A DNA stretch of 64,000 bases from Lachnospiraceae bacterium XBB2008 (GTDB lineage: Bacteria > Bacillota > Clostridia > Lachnospirales > Lachnospiraceae), in NCBI GenBank assembly GCA_900102235.1, contig FMVL01000007.1:62001-126000 (forward strand), written 5' to 3'. The notes under the pieces were generated by a model. It did no database searches. It was not told the origin of the DNA and was given only the letters and a program-made list of their open reading frames with translations. Made by a program: the position numbers and the translations under genes. This document shows, in pieces, positions 37,761-47,908 of the stretch (within the stretch, counting starts at the first letter, position 1; the number at the start of each line of letters is the position of its first letter).

Positions 37761-39410
37761 CTATCGAATGCATATTGTTATGTAAACCTTCTCAGTCCGG
37801 ATATCTTCCTCTTTTGACATCTGAAAATACGGTGAACCGTCAGAGCGGAAATGAACTCTTCTGATACCGTCACATCTAAGGCTGGATCCTATGTCCGTTT
37901 CTCCGTGATATGAGATCATGAGTTCCCCGTCTTCGTTTGTATAGAAAGCATTGTGACCGGGTCCGAACTCACCGTCCACCGAATAGAATGTCAGTACCGG
38001 CGTTATGGATTTATGCCAGTTATCGGGATTTAAGAGATCATCATCGACGGATGCCGTAAGAAGGCCCAGAGCATATGTATATCTGTTGGCGGAGCCGCCC
38101 GAATATGTCACATAAACCATTCCGTCCGAGATAAAATGATTGGGGCCTTCGTTGTTGATCGTCCCCGATACGTTCTCCCAGCCGTAAAGCGGCCTGGTCA
38201 GAAGCACGGGTTCACTGGTAAGCTTCCAGGGTGCATCCTCATCGACAGATGCGATATACAGCATGGATCCCGAATCAAGCGGCGTAGCGATGTTCTCGCG
38301 ATACGACCAGATCATGTATGATCCGGCATTGTTCTTCACATAGGTCATATCCAGTGTTATCTCATCAATGGCAAGCGGCTCTCCGTTCTTTCTGACTATG
38401 CGGACCGGATCCTCCCAGCTGTCCTCCTCGATGATGGGCCTGCCTTTTTTGAGTTTCATCAGATGACACTGCGGCCCCCATTTATGCCCGCTGACCGCAA
38501 AGAGGATATAGAGTTCTCCTCCTATCACATGAAACTCGGGCGCCCAGAAGGTCTGTTCAAAGCCGCGCTTAGGATCGAAAGGCAGGATGAGATGTTCGAT
38601 CACTCCGTCGGCAAAAAGTCCGTGTACATCTTCGGCCTCCCTTACATATATGCCTATGTCGTTCAGATTATCGTTCGTTGATATGTAATACCATTTATCA
38701 TCCCACGGAAAGATGACCGGATCTCCGTACCCCTTTGCAAGAGGAAAATCAAAACGTTGCTGGTCGATCACGCCTTCTATCCTGTATTCACCGGGTACGG
38801 AAAAGTCTATCGCATCGGCATTCCATTTAACACTCTTGGTACGCACGGAGCCGTCACTGTACCGGATCTTAGCCTTAACCGATTCAAGCTCCTCCAAAGA
38901 ACCGATCGTGACGCGCTCGGGTATCACGGTTTCGGTATACTTGATGCTGCTCCAGTAAAGCGTCGCCGCATCAGCAAGTTCATCCGGTACTTCCAGGTAA
39001 GAGGAAAATGTGCTATCGCCGGCATCTTCAGAACCCGAAGCTGCCATCGCTCCGATGCTCTCACACGTCACAAAACCTTTTTCGGTAAAAGAAATCAGGT
39101 CTTCGGTCTCCCATAGCATGAGTTTCCCGGCTGTGGTTTCATCGGGCGAACCATCCTCAAGAACACGCCGAGCGGCGATTCCCATTCGTTTATCATCTAT
39201 GCGGAAAATGCAGGGATCTTTAATGCCCATCGGAATGATGGTATTGTCTTTGGAGATCTCGCCGTGAACAAAGAGTATCCCGTAGTTTTTGTTCCACGGG
39301 ATGTCGCCTGAAACTTCGGAAGAACATGCAAAATGAACACTGCGTGCAAGCCCCTCGGGGTAGCACGCATCATCGACAGGTCTGGTATAAACATGTATCG
39401 CTTTGGCCAT
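37761..39410 (-). CDS. GH43-family glycosidase with an inserted Ig-like (Big_4) domain
   Basis: The five-bladed GH43 fold is recognised from GYGDPVIF (base D230), LDMTYV (pKa-setting D354) and NNEGPNHF (acid E421). GH43 enzymes split arabinofuranosides and xylosides. An Ig-like segment (about 163-213, IGSLEELESVKAKIRYSDGS...WNADAIDFSVPGEYRIEG) of the Big_4 type interrupts the sequence. The N-terminal ~160 residues form an extra blade-like region (KDPCIFRIDDKRMGIAARR). No signal peptide. It is the first gene of the leftward sugar-use run. Confidence 0.8.
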   Translation of the reverse strand: MAKAIHVYTRPVDDACYPEGLARSVHFACSSEVSGDIPWNKNYGILFVHGEISKDNTIIPMGIKDPCIFRIDDKRMGIAARRVLEDGSPDETTAGKLMLWETEDLISFTEKGFVTCESIGAMAASGSEDAGDSTFSSYLEVPDELADAATLYWSSIKYTETVIPERVTIGSLEELESVKAKIRYSDGSVRTKSVKWNADAIDFSVPGEYRIEGVIDQQRFDFPLAKGYGDPVIFPWDDKWYYISTNDNLNDIGIYVREAEDVHGLFADGVIEHLILPFDPKRGFEQTFWAPEFHVIGGELYILFAVSGHKWGPQCHLMKLKKGRPIIEEDSWEDPVRIVRKNGEPLAIDEITLDMTYVKNNAGSYMIWSYRENIATPLDSGSMLYIASVDEDAPWKLTSEPVLLTRPLYGWENVSGTINNEGPNHFISDGMVYVTYSGGSANRYTYALGLLTASVDDDLLNPDNWHKSITPVLTFYSVDGEFGPGHNAFYTNEDGELMISYHGETDIGSSLRCDGIRRVHFRSDGSPYFQMSKEEDIRTEKVYITICIR

Positions 39411-39452
39411 ATCAGTCCCCTTTCTTATTGAGATAGATCTTTTATGGGAATA

Positions 39453-40817
39453 TCAGTTTTTAAAACTATGGATAGGTGCGGGAATACGGCCTTTTCTGTT
39501 TATGAAATCATCGCACGAGAACTGATTGACAGGCATGATCGGTGCGTATCCGAGAAGTCCGCCGAATTCCACTCTGTCTCCGACACCCTTGCCGATAACG
39601 GGGATGATACGGACGGCAGTGGTCTTCTGATTGACCATGCCGATAGCCATCTCATCTGCTATTATGCCCGATATCGTAGTGGCCTTGGTGTCTCCGGGAA
39701 TAGCGATCATATCAAGTCCGACGGAGCATACGCATGTCATGGCTTCAAGTTTTTCGATCGTAAGAGCACCTGCCTCTACGGCATCTATCATGCCCTGATC
39801 CTCGGATACGGGGATAAATGCACCCGAAAGACCGCCGACATAAGAACTGGCCATCACGCCGCCTTTTTTCACCTGATCGTTAAGAAGTGCAAGTGCCGCC
39901 GTCGTACCGGGCGCTCCTGCCTTTTCAAGACCGATCTCGCAGAGTATATCCGCCACGGAATCGCCGATCGCGGGTGTGGGAGCAAGTGACAGATCGACTA
40001 TGCCGAAAGGTACATCGAGCATTCTGGATGCTTCTCTTGCAACCAGCTGTCCGACACGGGTGACCTTGAATGCGGTTTTTTTGATCGTTTCACAGAGAGT
40101 TTCAAAGTCTTCGCCTCTGACTTTGGATAAAGCATACTTAACCACGCCCGGGCCGCTGACTCCGACATTGATGATCGCATCGGATTCGGTAACGCCGTGA
40201 AAAGCGCCCGCCATGAAAGGATTATCATCCGGTGCGTTACAGAATACCACGAGTTTTGCACAGCCTAAGCAGTCCTGATCTTTGGTCTTACGCGCGGTAT
40301 CCAGGATCACCTCACCCATGAGACGTACGGCATCCATATTGATACCGGTCCTGGTAGATCCGAGATTGACCGAACTGCAGACCAGATCTGTCTGTGAAAG
40401 AGCATCGGGAATGGATCTGATCAGAAGTTCATCGGCTGTTGTCATGCCCTTGCTTACAAGTGCGGAATAACCGCCGATGAAGTTAACTCCGACCTCAGAT
40501 CTGGCTCTGTCCATCGCTTTGGCGATCTTTACGAAATCATCCGTGGACTTTGCTGCGGCCGATCCGACTATGCCGATCGGAGTAACACTGATCCTCTTAT
40601 TCACGATCGGGATACCGAACTCGCGTGAGATCTCCTCACCGGTCTCCACAAGCCTGGCAGCCTTGGTCGTGATGCGGTCATAGATCTTATCACAGACCTT
40701 ATCTATATCCGAATCCATGCAATCCAGAAGCGACAGCCCGAGTGTGATGGTCCTTACATCCAGGTTATCCTTCTCGATCATGTTATTTGTTTCATTTACT
40801 TCGTATATGTTCAGCAT
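39453..40817 (-). CDS. PFL family protein (DUF711/UPF0210)
   Basis: A 454-residue cytoplasmic protein with the DUF711 pattern: [40 protein letters not shown] and [16 protein letters not shown]. It shares the fold of pyruvate formate-lyase-type enzymes but lacks a clear glycyl radical loop, and its activity is not known. The UPF0237 ACT protein gene two bases upstream is its usual partner across Firmicutes, suggesting amino-acid or nucleotide control. Confidence 0.85.
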   Translation of the reverse strand: MLNIYEVNETNNMIEKDNLDVRTITLGLSLLDCMDSDIDKVCDKIYDRITTKAARLVETGEEISREFGIPIVNKRISVTPIGIVGSAAAKSTDDFVKIAKAMDRARSEVGVNFIGGYSALVSKGMTTADELLIRSIPDALSQTDLVCSSVNLGSTRTGINMDAVRLMGEVILDTARKTKDQDCLGCAKLVVFCNAPDDNPFMAGAFHGVTESDAIINVGVSGPGVVKYALSKVRGEDFETLCETIKKTAFKVTRVGQLVAREASRMLDVPFGIVDLSLAPTPAIGDSVADILCEIGLEKAGAPGTTAALALLNDQVKKGGVMASSYVGGLSGAFIPVSEDQGMIDAVEAGALTIEKLEAMTCVCSVGLDMIAIPGDTKATTISGIIADEMAIGMVNQKTTAVRIIPVIGKGVGDRVEFGGLLGYAPIMPVNQFSCDDFINRKGRIPAPIHSFKN

Positions 40818-40819
40818 TT

Positions 40820-41092
40820 TTACACCCTGTGCATCATGTCAAAGATCTCTTCCTTCTGGGCACGGATGATGACTCCGATGTCCTGTCCTACCGAATCGAT
40901 CTCATTTGCTATATCATCAAATTTCTTATCAACGCCGGCGATATCAACTACCATCATCATGTTGAAATATCCGTCAACGATGGTCTGTGAGATATCAAGG
41001 ATGTTGATGTGATTGTCAGCCAGATATGTACATACCCTTGCTATGATGCCTACCGTATCTTTTCCTACTACCGTGATTATGACTTTTTCCAT
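40820..41092 (-). CDS. ACT domain protein (UPF0237)
   Basis: A single 90-residue ACT domain: [36 protein letters not shown]. It probably binds a small ligand and regulates the partner PFL-family protein encoded two bases downstream. The stand-alone ACT plus DUF711 pair is widespread. Nine bases separate it from the WalJ-like gene. Confidence 0.9.
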   Translation of the reverse strand: MEKVIITVVGKDTVGIIARVCTYLADNHINILDISQTIVDGYFNMMMVVDIAGVDKKFDDIANEIDSVGQDIGVIIRAQKEEIFDMMHRV

Positions 41093-41101
41093 GCTCTCTC
41101 C

Positions 41102-41899
41102 TTAAAATCCGACGCATAAGCTCGGTTCATGTCTCTTGGCTACGCTGATGGGGAAATCCCCTCCGTTGTAGGGGATATCACTTACCGTTATCTCCGCTCT
41201 CACCGATTCAAAAGCCAGTTCGGGCAGATTGTTTTCATGACTCAAATGTCCGAGGATGATATGTTTCATGTCATCATGGAGCACTTCGCACAGAAGCTTC
41301 CCGGCGCTCTCGTTGGACAGGTGCCCTTTATCTGACAGGATCCTCTGCTTAAGAGGATATGGATACGGGCCCACCTGCAGCATATTGATATCGTGATTGG
41401 ACTCTATCATCAGAACATCAAGGCCTTTGAGTCCCTCAACGATATAGTCGTTATAGAATCCCAGATCAGTCACCACAGCGCCTTTGGAAGATCCGCTCTT
41501 AAACCTGTATGCCACGGGATCGATCGCATCATGAGAGACACGGAGCGGATTGATCTCGATATCGCCGATCATGAAAGGGACATCGGGCGACACATCATTG
41601 AAAAGACACGGATCGATCTTCCCTATCCCGGGGGATCTCAGGATCGCATCCGCCGTCATCGGTGTGGTAAAGATCGGTATACCGTATCTGCGTGCGAGTA
41701 CACCGAGGCCTCCTATATGGTCTGTGTGTTCATGGGTGACAAGGATACCGGATATATCATCCATGGATATATCCAGAGAGTTTATGCCTGCCGTGGCACG
41801 TTTACCCGAGATCCCGCAATCGACTATCAGGTGCGTATCATCGGATCCGACATATATGCAATTTCCGCTTGAGCCGCTGGCTATCGGACAGATTCTCAT
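41102..41899 (-). CDS. MBL-fold metallo-hydrolase (WalJ/YycJ-like)
   Basis: The 265 residues begin CPIASGSSGNCIYVGSDDTHLIVDCG and carry the metal-binding THEHTDHIGG, typical of WalJ/YycJ. In Bacillus the gene is in the walRK operon and links cell-wall or DNA stress; here it sits between an FtsA-like gene and an ACT gene with no walRK nearby, so its role is inferred only from the family. Metal-dependent nuclease activity has been reported for relatives. Confidence 0.85.
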   Translation of the reverse strand: MRICPIASGSSGNCIYVGSDDTHLIVDCGISGKRATAGINSLDISMDDISGILVTHEHTDHIGGLGVLARRYGIPIFTTPMTADAILRSPGIGKIDPCLFNDVSPDVPFMIGDIEINPLRVSHDAIDPVAYRFKSGSSKGAVVTDLGFYNDYIVEGLKGLDVLMIESNHDINMLQVGPYPYPLKQRILSDKGHLSNESAGKLLCEVLHDDMKHIILGHLSHENNLPELAFESVRAEITVSDIPYNGGDFPISVAKRHEPSLCVGF

Positions 41900-41911
41900 G
41901 ATCGAACGGGT

Positions 41912-44125
41912 TTACTTTTCCCAATGGATGTCTATAGAATCGCCTTCATCTATCTTCTCCATGTACTGGGCGTCCTTACCGTTAAGCCTTGTGACCACGG
42001 CGCTGCCCTTCGGCGTAGACAGATCGAAATCTATAAACTCAAAAACATCTACAAAAACATATTCGGCTTTACCCGAAAGGATGACCTCTTCTCCGTTGAC
42101 CTCAACGGTGATGTCGTGAGGGATCCCTGCATCGGCAAGCGTCCCTGCGCCTTTGGGGGATGCCTTGGGCTCATCCTGAGGCGAACTTACTTCCTCATCC
42201 GCTTCTTCATCCTCTTCCTCGTAACCTTCAACCTTCTCATTTGTCTCATGTCTGTCGGCATAAGCGGAATCATACGAAGCGCTTTCCTCGGGACGCTTGT
42301 ATTCCTCATCGTCATCTCCGTCGGGCAGTTTGGCATATTCCGAACCGTCTTCGTAATCATCAAGTTTGAGTTCTTCAAGTGTCCATACGACATCGAAGTT
42401 GGCATATATGGGAGTATCCATATCGGCCTTCTTGTTATTCACATATACGTTCATCTGAGGATTCAAGACGACATCCATGAATTCGATGACCTGTGAAACG
42501 GTATAAAAATCAACCATGTGAATATCATCGCCGGACTTGATCTGATAATACTCGGACTGAAGTTCGCCGTTAACCGACGCAAACTTGGGCAGAGATATGG
42601 TCTGACCGTTTACGATTATATCCATGGTGGAGCCGTACTCCGGTATCTGACCGATCTCGAGATGTGCGGGATTACCGGCGGTGGATTCGTGTACCTTGAT
42701 CTGATCCTTGTCCTTGATCTCGGTATGGATATCGGCAGGCGCTCCGTTGACGAATATCTGAGCGCTCTCTCCGGGTTCGCCGCGCTGCATGCGTGCCACG
42801 CCGTTTACGGAGTAATGCAGAGGAGTACCCCTCTTCGGGAAAAGATCCTCGTTCGCAAACTGAGCCTGCATGGCGGCGTCTATGACGGTTGATTTGCCGT
42901 TGTCATACAGTTTCACGCTTCTTCCGTTGAAGCTTACATAGATGAAATTATTGCTCTGCTCATAGTAGCTTAGGCATATTCCTATGGGAGTGACCAGCAG
43001 AGAGTCGATGGTGAGATCTTCATGCTCGAATATGATCTTGCTCATGACCTCACGTCCGCGGATCGCAACTCTTTCGGGAACCAGTTCCAGACACGAAGCA
43101 AGCGCTTCGGTATAACCCTTCATACGGCCGCCGCCGCCTACGACAAACACAGCGCTTACGGATTTGTCACCGTTTAATTCCTTTATCTTATCGGACACCA
43201 GCTGAGCCATCTCATTGACGATCGGGTTCGTAGCCTTCACGAGGTCTTCCGTTTTGATCGTCTGCTCGATGCCTATGATGTCTTTATATACGACGGTATC
43301 GGATGTCTCGGCATCCTTTTTGATCTGGTCGGCAGTATTGAAATCCACCAGGCAATGCTGGCATATCGCTTCGGTGATCGCATCACCGGCCTTCGGGATC
43401 ATACCGAATGCTACGATAGTTCCGTCCTTGGTGATCGATATATCGGAGGTACCCGCGCCGACATCGACAAGAGCGATATTCAGCATCCTGTACATCTCGG
43501 GGATTGCCAGAGATATGGCAGCGATAGGCTCCAAAGTGATATTTGCAACATTAAGATCCGCTATGGCTACGGCTTTGTAGAGGCCGTCAACAACATCATC
43601 GGGAAGGAATGTCGCGATCAGATCGCAGCCGATCTTTCTCGCGTTGTGTCCCTCAAGATTACCCATCTGATATCCGTTTAAGTAATATCTGACCACGGAA
43701 TAACCGACGCAGTAAAAGTTCATCTCACTGAGGCTCTCATCGGCCGATTCGTTGAACTCGTTATACGCAGCCTCGATACCCTGGGTATTCAGCGAAAAGA
43801 TATCCTCTTCGGTCACGGATCTTTCCGATGAGAACTCTTCTTCAACATGAACCTGAACGGTACGCAGCACCCTGCCCGCGGCAGCAATGCATACATCGGT
43901 GAGTTTCTGTCCGATGGCATCTTCAAGCTCTTCTTTTACAAAACGGATCGTATCGCCGACCTTCGCGATATCGTGAATCTGTCCGTCGAGCATGGCCCTG
44001 GTCTCATGTTCCTTGGCACGCTGTGCCACAACATGAAACTGGTCTCCCAGCTTATAGCCGACGGTACCTACTATGCTCCTGGTACCTATGTCCAGTCCGA
44101 ATACCAACGATTCAGGATAGTTCAT
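41912..44125 (-). CDS. FtsA-like actin-family ATPase with a long C-terminal extension
   Basis: Residues about 1-390 are an actin-like fold: FGLDIGTRSIVGTVGY (phosphate 1), ALVDVGAGTSDISITKDG (phosphate 2), VFVVGGGGRMKGYTEAL (adenosine). The rest, about 340 residues, holds small beta-grasp-like repeats (e.g. IFVNGAPADIHTEIKDKDQIKV, VYVNNKKADMDTPI), an acidic D/E-rich linker (about 595-660) and a last repeat ending DSIDIHWEK. It is not the classical dcw-cluster ftsA (no MTS amphipathic C-terminus seen); similar ~700-residue proteins accompany coaE and polA in other Clostridia. It overlaps coaE by four bases. Confidence 0.75.
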   Translation of the reverse strand: MNYPESLVFGLDIGTRSIVGTVGYKLGDQFHVVAQRAKEHETRAMLDGQIHDIAKVGDTIRFVKEELEDAIGQKLTDVCIAAAGRVLRTVQVHVEEEFSSERSVTEEDIFSLNTQGIEAAYNEFNESADESLSEMNFYCVGYSVVRYYLNGYQMGNLEGHNARKIGCDLIATFLPDDVVDGLYKAVAIADLNVANITLEPIAAISLAIPEMYRMLNIALVDVGAGTSDISITKDGTIVAFGMIPKAGDAITEAICQHCLVDFNTADQIKKDAETSDTVVYKDIIGIEQTIKTEDLVKATNPIVNEMAQLVSDKIKELNGDKSVSAVFVVGGGGRMKGYTEALASCLELVPERVAIRGREVMSKIIFEHEDLTIDSLLVTPIGICLSYYEQSNNFIYVSFNGRSVKLYDNGKSTVIDAAMQAQFANEDLFPKRGTPLHYSVNGVARMQRGEPGESAQIFVNGAPADIHTEIKDKDQIKVHESTAGNPAHLEIGQIPEYGSTMDIIVNGQTISLPKFASVNGELQSEYYQIKSGDDIHMVDFYTVSQVIEFMDVVLNPQMNVYVNNKKADMDTPIYANFDVVWTLEELKLDDYEDGSEYAKLPDGDDDEEYKRPEESASYDSAYADRHETNEKVEGYEEEDEEADEEVSSPQDEPKASPKGAGTLADAGIPHDITVEVNGEEVILSGKAEYVFVDVFEFIDFDLSTPKGSAVVTRLNGKDAQYMEKIDEGDSIDIHWEK

Positions 44126-44733
44126 GTCTCCTCCAATGCAGTAAGATCGCTCAAAAGTGCGTCCACCTGTGCATATGCCTCTTCCAAACTTCCGTTATTG
44201 TCTATCACATGAGCACAATACCGGATAAATGTCTCATCATCACACTGTGAGCTCATGATCTGATCGATTTTTTCATCAGAATATCCGCGGGTGGTCTTAA
44301 GCCTCCCGCGTCTGATATCTGCATCACATCTCACATACCATAATTCATCGAGGATCTCATAATACTTTTCCTCGATGAGAAGCGCCGCTTCAAGCACGAA
44401 CAGATCATATCTGCCGGCAGTTTTTTCTTCATCTATAGCCCGAAGGATATACCTCTTGACCGCAGGATGGATGATCCCGTTTACCTGCAAAAGAAGGTCC
44501 GGATCCGCGAAGATCTTCGCAGCCATCGCATGCTTGTCTATGCATCCGTCTTCGTCAAGGATCTCTCTCCCCAGAAGCGCTACTATATCATCATAACACT
44601 CATGCCCCGGACTCTCCAATTCGTAAGCGAGATTATCCGCAAAAATGATCCGGGCATTGTAATGATCCTCAATATACTTTATGACGGCGGATTTCCCGCA
44701 TCCGACTCCGCCCGTGATGCCTATTGTCCTCAT
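44122..44733 (-). CDS. coaE: Dephospho-CoA kinase
   Basis: Last step of coenzyme A synthesis. The P-loop GITGGVGCGKSAVIKYIE is at the N-terminus, followed by FADNLAYELESPGHECYDDIVALLG and the lid region KTTRGYSDEKIDQIMSSQ. It overlaps polA by four bases upstream and the FtsA-like gene by four bases downstream (ATGA type), so it is firmly in an operon. The 203-residue length is normal. Confidence 0.94.
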   Translation of the reverse strand: MRTIGITGGVGCGKSAVIKYIEDHYNARIIFADNLAYELESPGHECYDDIVALLGREILDEDGCIDKHAMAAKIFADPDLLLQVNGIIHPAVKRYILRAIDEEKTAGRYDLFVLEAALLIEEKYYEILDELWYVRCDADIRRGRLKTTRGYSDEKIDQIMSSQCDDETFIRYCAHVIDNNGSLEEAYAQVDALLSDLTALEET

Positions 44734-47423
44734 TTAGCCTCGTACCAGTCGTTTCCCGTATGAAGATCGGCGATCAGATCGACTTTAAGTTCTGCCGCTG
44801 CTTCCATCTCGTTCTTTAGAATATCACAGACTCTTGTCTTTTCTTCCTCATATGTATCTATGAGAAGCTCGTCATGTATCTGCAGAACGATCTTCGATCT
44901 TAAGCCTTCTTCTTTGAGTTTCTTCCATACACGGATCATCGCTATCTTCATGATATCCGCTGCGGTACCCTGTATGGGCGAGTTCATCGCAACTCTTTCG
45001 CCGAACTGACGCTGCATGAAGTTAGAGCTTGTAAGTTCGGGGATCGGACGGATCCTGCCGTACAGAGTTGATACGCATCCTGTTTCACGGGCACTCTCGA
45101 CACAGCCGTCCAGATATTTCTTGATCCCCGGGAAGGTCGCAAAATAATTGCGGATATACTCCTCGGCTTCTTTGCGTGAAACACCGATATCCTCGGAAAG
45201 CCCGTATGAGGAAATACCGTATACGATACCGAAGTTTACGGCTTTAGCCCTGCGCCGCATCAGATCATCGACATCTTCCGCAGGTACTCCGAATACCTTT
45301 GATGCGGTTATCCTGTGTATGTCGGCGCCTTCTCTGTAACTTGCTATCAGATCTTCATCACCGGCCATGTGCGCCAGGATCCTGAGCTCGATCTGACTGT
45401 AATCGGCATCGGCAAACACGCATCCGTCGGAAGGTATGAACGCACGTCTGAGCTCCCGTCCGAGTTCCGTTCTTGTAGGGATGTTCTGCATGTTGGGATC
45501 CGATGACGAGATACGTCCTGTTGCAGTGACCGTCTGGTGGAAAGAGGATCTTATCCTTTCGTCTTCGTCTATGAATTCCGCCAATCCGTCCGCATATGTA
45601 CTCTTCAGTTTGCTTAAGCCTCTGTATTTAAGGATATCGGCAACTATCGGTACATCCGTCATCTTCTCCAGGACATCTGCAGATGTGGAGTAACCCGTCT
45701 TGGTCTTCTTTCCGCCTTTAAGGCCCATCTTCTCGAATAAAATGACTCCGAGCTGTTTGGGGGAAAGAATGTTGAATTCCTCTCCGGCCGACGCATAGAT
45801 CTTCTGCTCGAGTTCCTTCATTCCCTCGCCGAGAGTCTGTGAGAAATCTTTAAGTTTATCTCTTCTTACTCTTATGCCGGTATGCTCCATCGAAGCAAGC
45901 ACACGTGCGAGCGGCATCTCGATCCCGGTAAAAAGTTTCATCATGCCGGCCTGTTCCACGGCATCCGAAAGTTTGTCATAGGCAGCAAATGCCGTATGTG
46001 CGCAAAAGGCCGAGAATCTGATCACCTCATCCGGGGCGGTCTCGAAAGCCCCCGCAAAACCCGTCTTGCTTCCGGTAACAGCGGAAAAATCGGGTATCAT
46101 CCTATCCAGATATCTGGACGAAACATACTCCGCATCATATCTTCCGCGCAGAGGATCGCACAGGTAAGCCGCTATCGTAATATCAAAGGTTCGATCTTCA
46201 AGGGCGTCTATATCAAGCAGTTCGTAGAGATTCTTGGAATCGAAAGTGATCAGTCTTACCGAAGGGATGCTCAATATATCCCTTACTCTCTTTACCAGAT
46301 CGCCGGAAACGATCATGCCGCCGCAGGGTATCGTAGTGACCGAATCATCTGACAGACATATCGATACCATGCTTATACTCTCAGCACATTTATCCAAAGG
46401 CATGTAAAGCGCCAAAGGTACGAGCGGCTCATCAGTCCCTGCTTCCGAAGCCCTGTCCGCAATGCGCTTCCTAAGATCCGCAAAGAAAGCTTCTGCCCCG
46501 GGCAGATCGGTGATCGTATCAAACCCGGCCTCGACATCCGCACTGTCTCCCGACGAGTCCGAATCAAATCTGCTCAGGTAGTTCTTGAATTCAAGTTTTT
46601 TGAAAAGCTCATACGATACAGGATTATAGAAATCTCCTGTCATCGCATCTTCAAGTTTAAAATCAACCGGTGCTTCGGTACAGATCGTCACAAGCGTACG
46701 GGCAAGATATGCCTGTTCCTTATCACGGATGAGATTCTCTTTTACGGCAGATTTCTTCATCTCGTCCACATGCTCGTATATCCCGTCCAGACTGCCGTAT
46801 TCCTTAAGCAGTTTCTCGGCGGATTTGGGACCGACACCTGCCACGCCGTGCACATTATCGGAGGAATCTCCCATGAGCGCTTTCATGTCGATGAAGACCT
46901 TGGGTGTCACACCGTATTCGGAGACAACATCATCCGGATAGTAATTCTCGATCGTGGTCTTTCCGCCTTTTGTCTTGGGGATCCGGATACGGATATGCTC
47001 ATCCGATATCTGAAGAAGATCACGGTCACCCGATACGAGACTGACCTCGAGTCCTTCAGACTGGCATTTCTTGGCAATGGTGCCCAGAACATCATCGGCC
47101 TCATAGCCGGGCAGTGTCTGAACACAGATATTCATGGATCTGAGCACTTCCTGAATAAGCGGTACCTGCTCACGCAGTTCGGGAGCCATCGGGGATCTGG
47201 TACCTTTATAATCGGCGAATAATTCATGCCGGAATGTCGGTGCATGAACATCAAATGCAACCGTCAGATACTCGGGCTTTTCTTCCTCAAGTATCATGAA
47301 CATGATGTTCAGGAAACCGTATATGGCATTTACATGAGTTCCGGAAGAATTCGTCAGATCGGGAACACCGTAGAAAGCACGGTTTAATATGCTGTGACCG
47401 TCAATTAATACTATCTTGCTCAT
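44730..47423 (-). CDS. polA: DNA polymerase I
   Basis: The 897 residues include the 5'-3' exonuclease/flap domain (LIDGHSILNRAFYGVPDL, LPGYEADDVLGTIA, DSSDNVHGVAGVGPKSAEKLL) and the polymerase domain (DADYSQIELRILAHMAGD, RRRAKAVNFGIVYGIS, motif C LQIHDELLIDTYE). The 3'-5' exonuclease-like middle lacks the DxE metal motif, so proofreading is probably absent, as in other Firmicutes PolA. Its start follows the zinc-finger gene by three bases. Confidence 0.96.
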   Translation of the reverse strand: MSKIVLIDGHSILNRAFYGVPDLTNSSGTHVNAIYGFLNIMFMILEEEKPEYLTVAFDVHAPTFRHELFADYKGTRSPMAPELREQVPLIQEVLRSMNICVQTLPGYEADDVLGTIAKKCQSEGLEVSLVSGDRDLLQISDEHIRIRIPKTKGGKTTIENYYPDDVVSEYGVTPKVFIDMKALMGDSSDNVHGVAGVGPKSAEKLLKEYGSLDGIYEHVDEMKKSAVKENLIRDKEQAYLARTLVTICTEAPVDFKLEDAMTGDFYNPVSYELFKKLEFKNYLSRFDSDSSGDSADVEAGFDTITDLPGAEAFFADLRKRIADRASEAGTDEPLVPLALYMPLDKCAESISMVSICLSDDSVTTIPCGGMIVSGDLVKRVRDILSIPSVRLITFDSKNLYELLDIDALEDRTFDITIAAYLCDPLRGRYDAEYVSSRYLDRMIPDFSAVTGSKTGFAGAFETAPDEVIRFSAFCAHTAFAAYDKLSDAVEQAGMMKLFTGIEMPLARVLASMEHTGIRVRRDKLKDFSQTLGEGMKELEQKIYASAGEEFNILSPKQLGVILFEKMGLKGGKKTKTGYSTSADVLEKMTDVPIVADILKYRGLSKLKSTYADGLAEFIDEDERIRSSFHQTVTATGRISSSDPNMQNIPTRTELGRELRRAFIPSDGCVFADADYSQIELRILAHMAGDEDLIASYREGADIHRITASKVFGVPAEDVDDLMRRRAKAVNFGIVYGISSYGLSEDIGVSRKEAEEYIRNYFATFPGIKKYLDGCVESARETGCVSTLYGRIRPIPELTSSNFMQRQFGERVAMNSPIQGTAADIMKIAMIRVWKKLKEEGLRSKIVLQIHDELLIDTYEEEKTRVCDILKNEMEAAAELKVDLIADLHTGNDWYEAK

Positions 47424-47426
47424 ACT

Positions 47427-47777
47427 CTACATAAAAAAGACATAATACACGCCGAAGATCGCTATCGCGCACATCAGCAGAACAAGCCCCACACCGACAT
47501 TTCTGATCGTAAACAGCCGGTTGTGGAGTTCTATCTCACGGTGGGATGAACTGACCTTATCGTCCATGGCTGACTGAAGATCGTAATTATCGCCTGTTTC
47601 CAGAGTTTTCAAGCCATCCGAGATCAGAAACTGAATAGTCAGTTCTTCCTTGCATTCGGGACAATTATCTATATGATCGAGAAATTCCTGCATCTCTCTC
47701 GTATCCAAGGATTCTTCGAGATATGCGGGTATCATTGATATACATTTCTTACATTTCATCATCTTGTATTTTATCAA
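47427..47777 (-). CDS. Small membrane protein with an N-terminal zf-HC2-type zinc finger
   Basis: The Cys/His pattern CKKCISMIPAYLEESLD...FLDHIDNCPECKEEL matches the anti-sigma-factor zinc finger, and one membrane helix follows (about residues 92-114). Such proteins often hold an ECF sigma factor, but none is adjacent, and the family also includes stand-alone members. The start is uncertain: TTG at 47777 or the ATG pair five codons in. It lies three bases upstream of polA. Confidence 0.65.
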   Translation of the reverse strand: MIKYKMMKCKKCISMIPAYLEESLDTREMQEFLDHIDNCPECKEELTIQFLISDGLKTLETGDNYDLQSAMDDKVSSSHREIELHNRLFTIRNVGVGLVLLMCAIAIFGVYYVFFM

Positions 47778-47815
47778 AATACGACCACAAAATAAAGCGT
47801 GTATTCTTATTTATA

Positions 47816-47844
47816 TTGACACTCTGTCTTATATATCATATCGT
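47816..47844 (+). promoter_or_regulatory. Candidate sigma-A promoter of the PAS/MCP gene
   Basis: TTGACA (47816-47821), a 17-base spacer and TATCGT (47839-47844). A short inverted repeat, ATTGTAT/ATACAAT (47858-47864 and 47873-47879), follows in the leader, just downstream of the expected start of transcription, and could be an operator. Confidence 0.5.
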
Positions 47845-47908
47845 AAATTGTGTGAGTATTGTATGAAGAATTATACAATCATTTTATGAGATGTTTGGAG
47901 GGGTTAAT

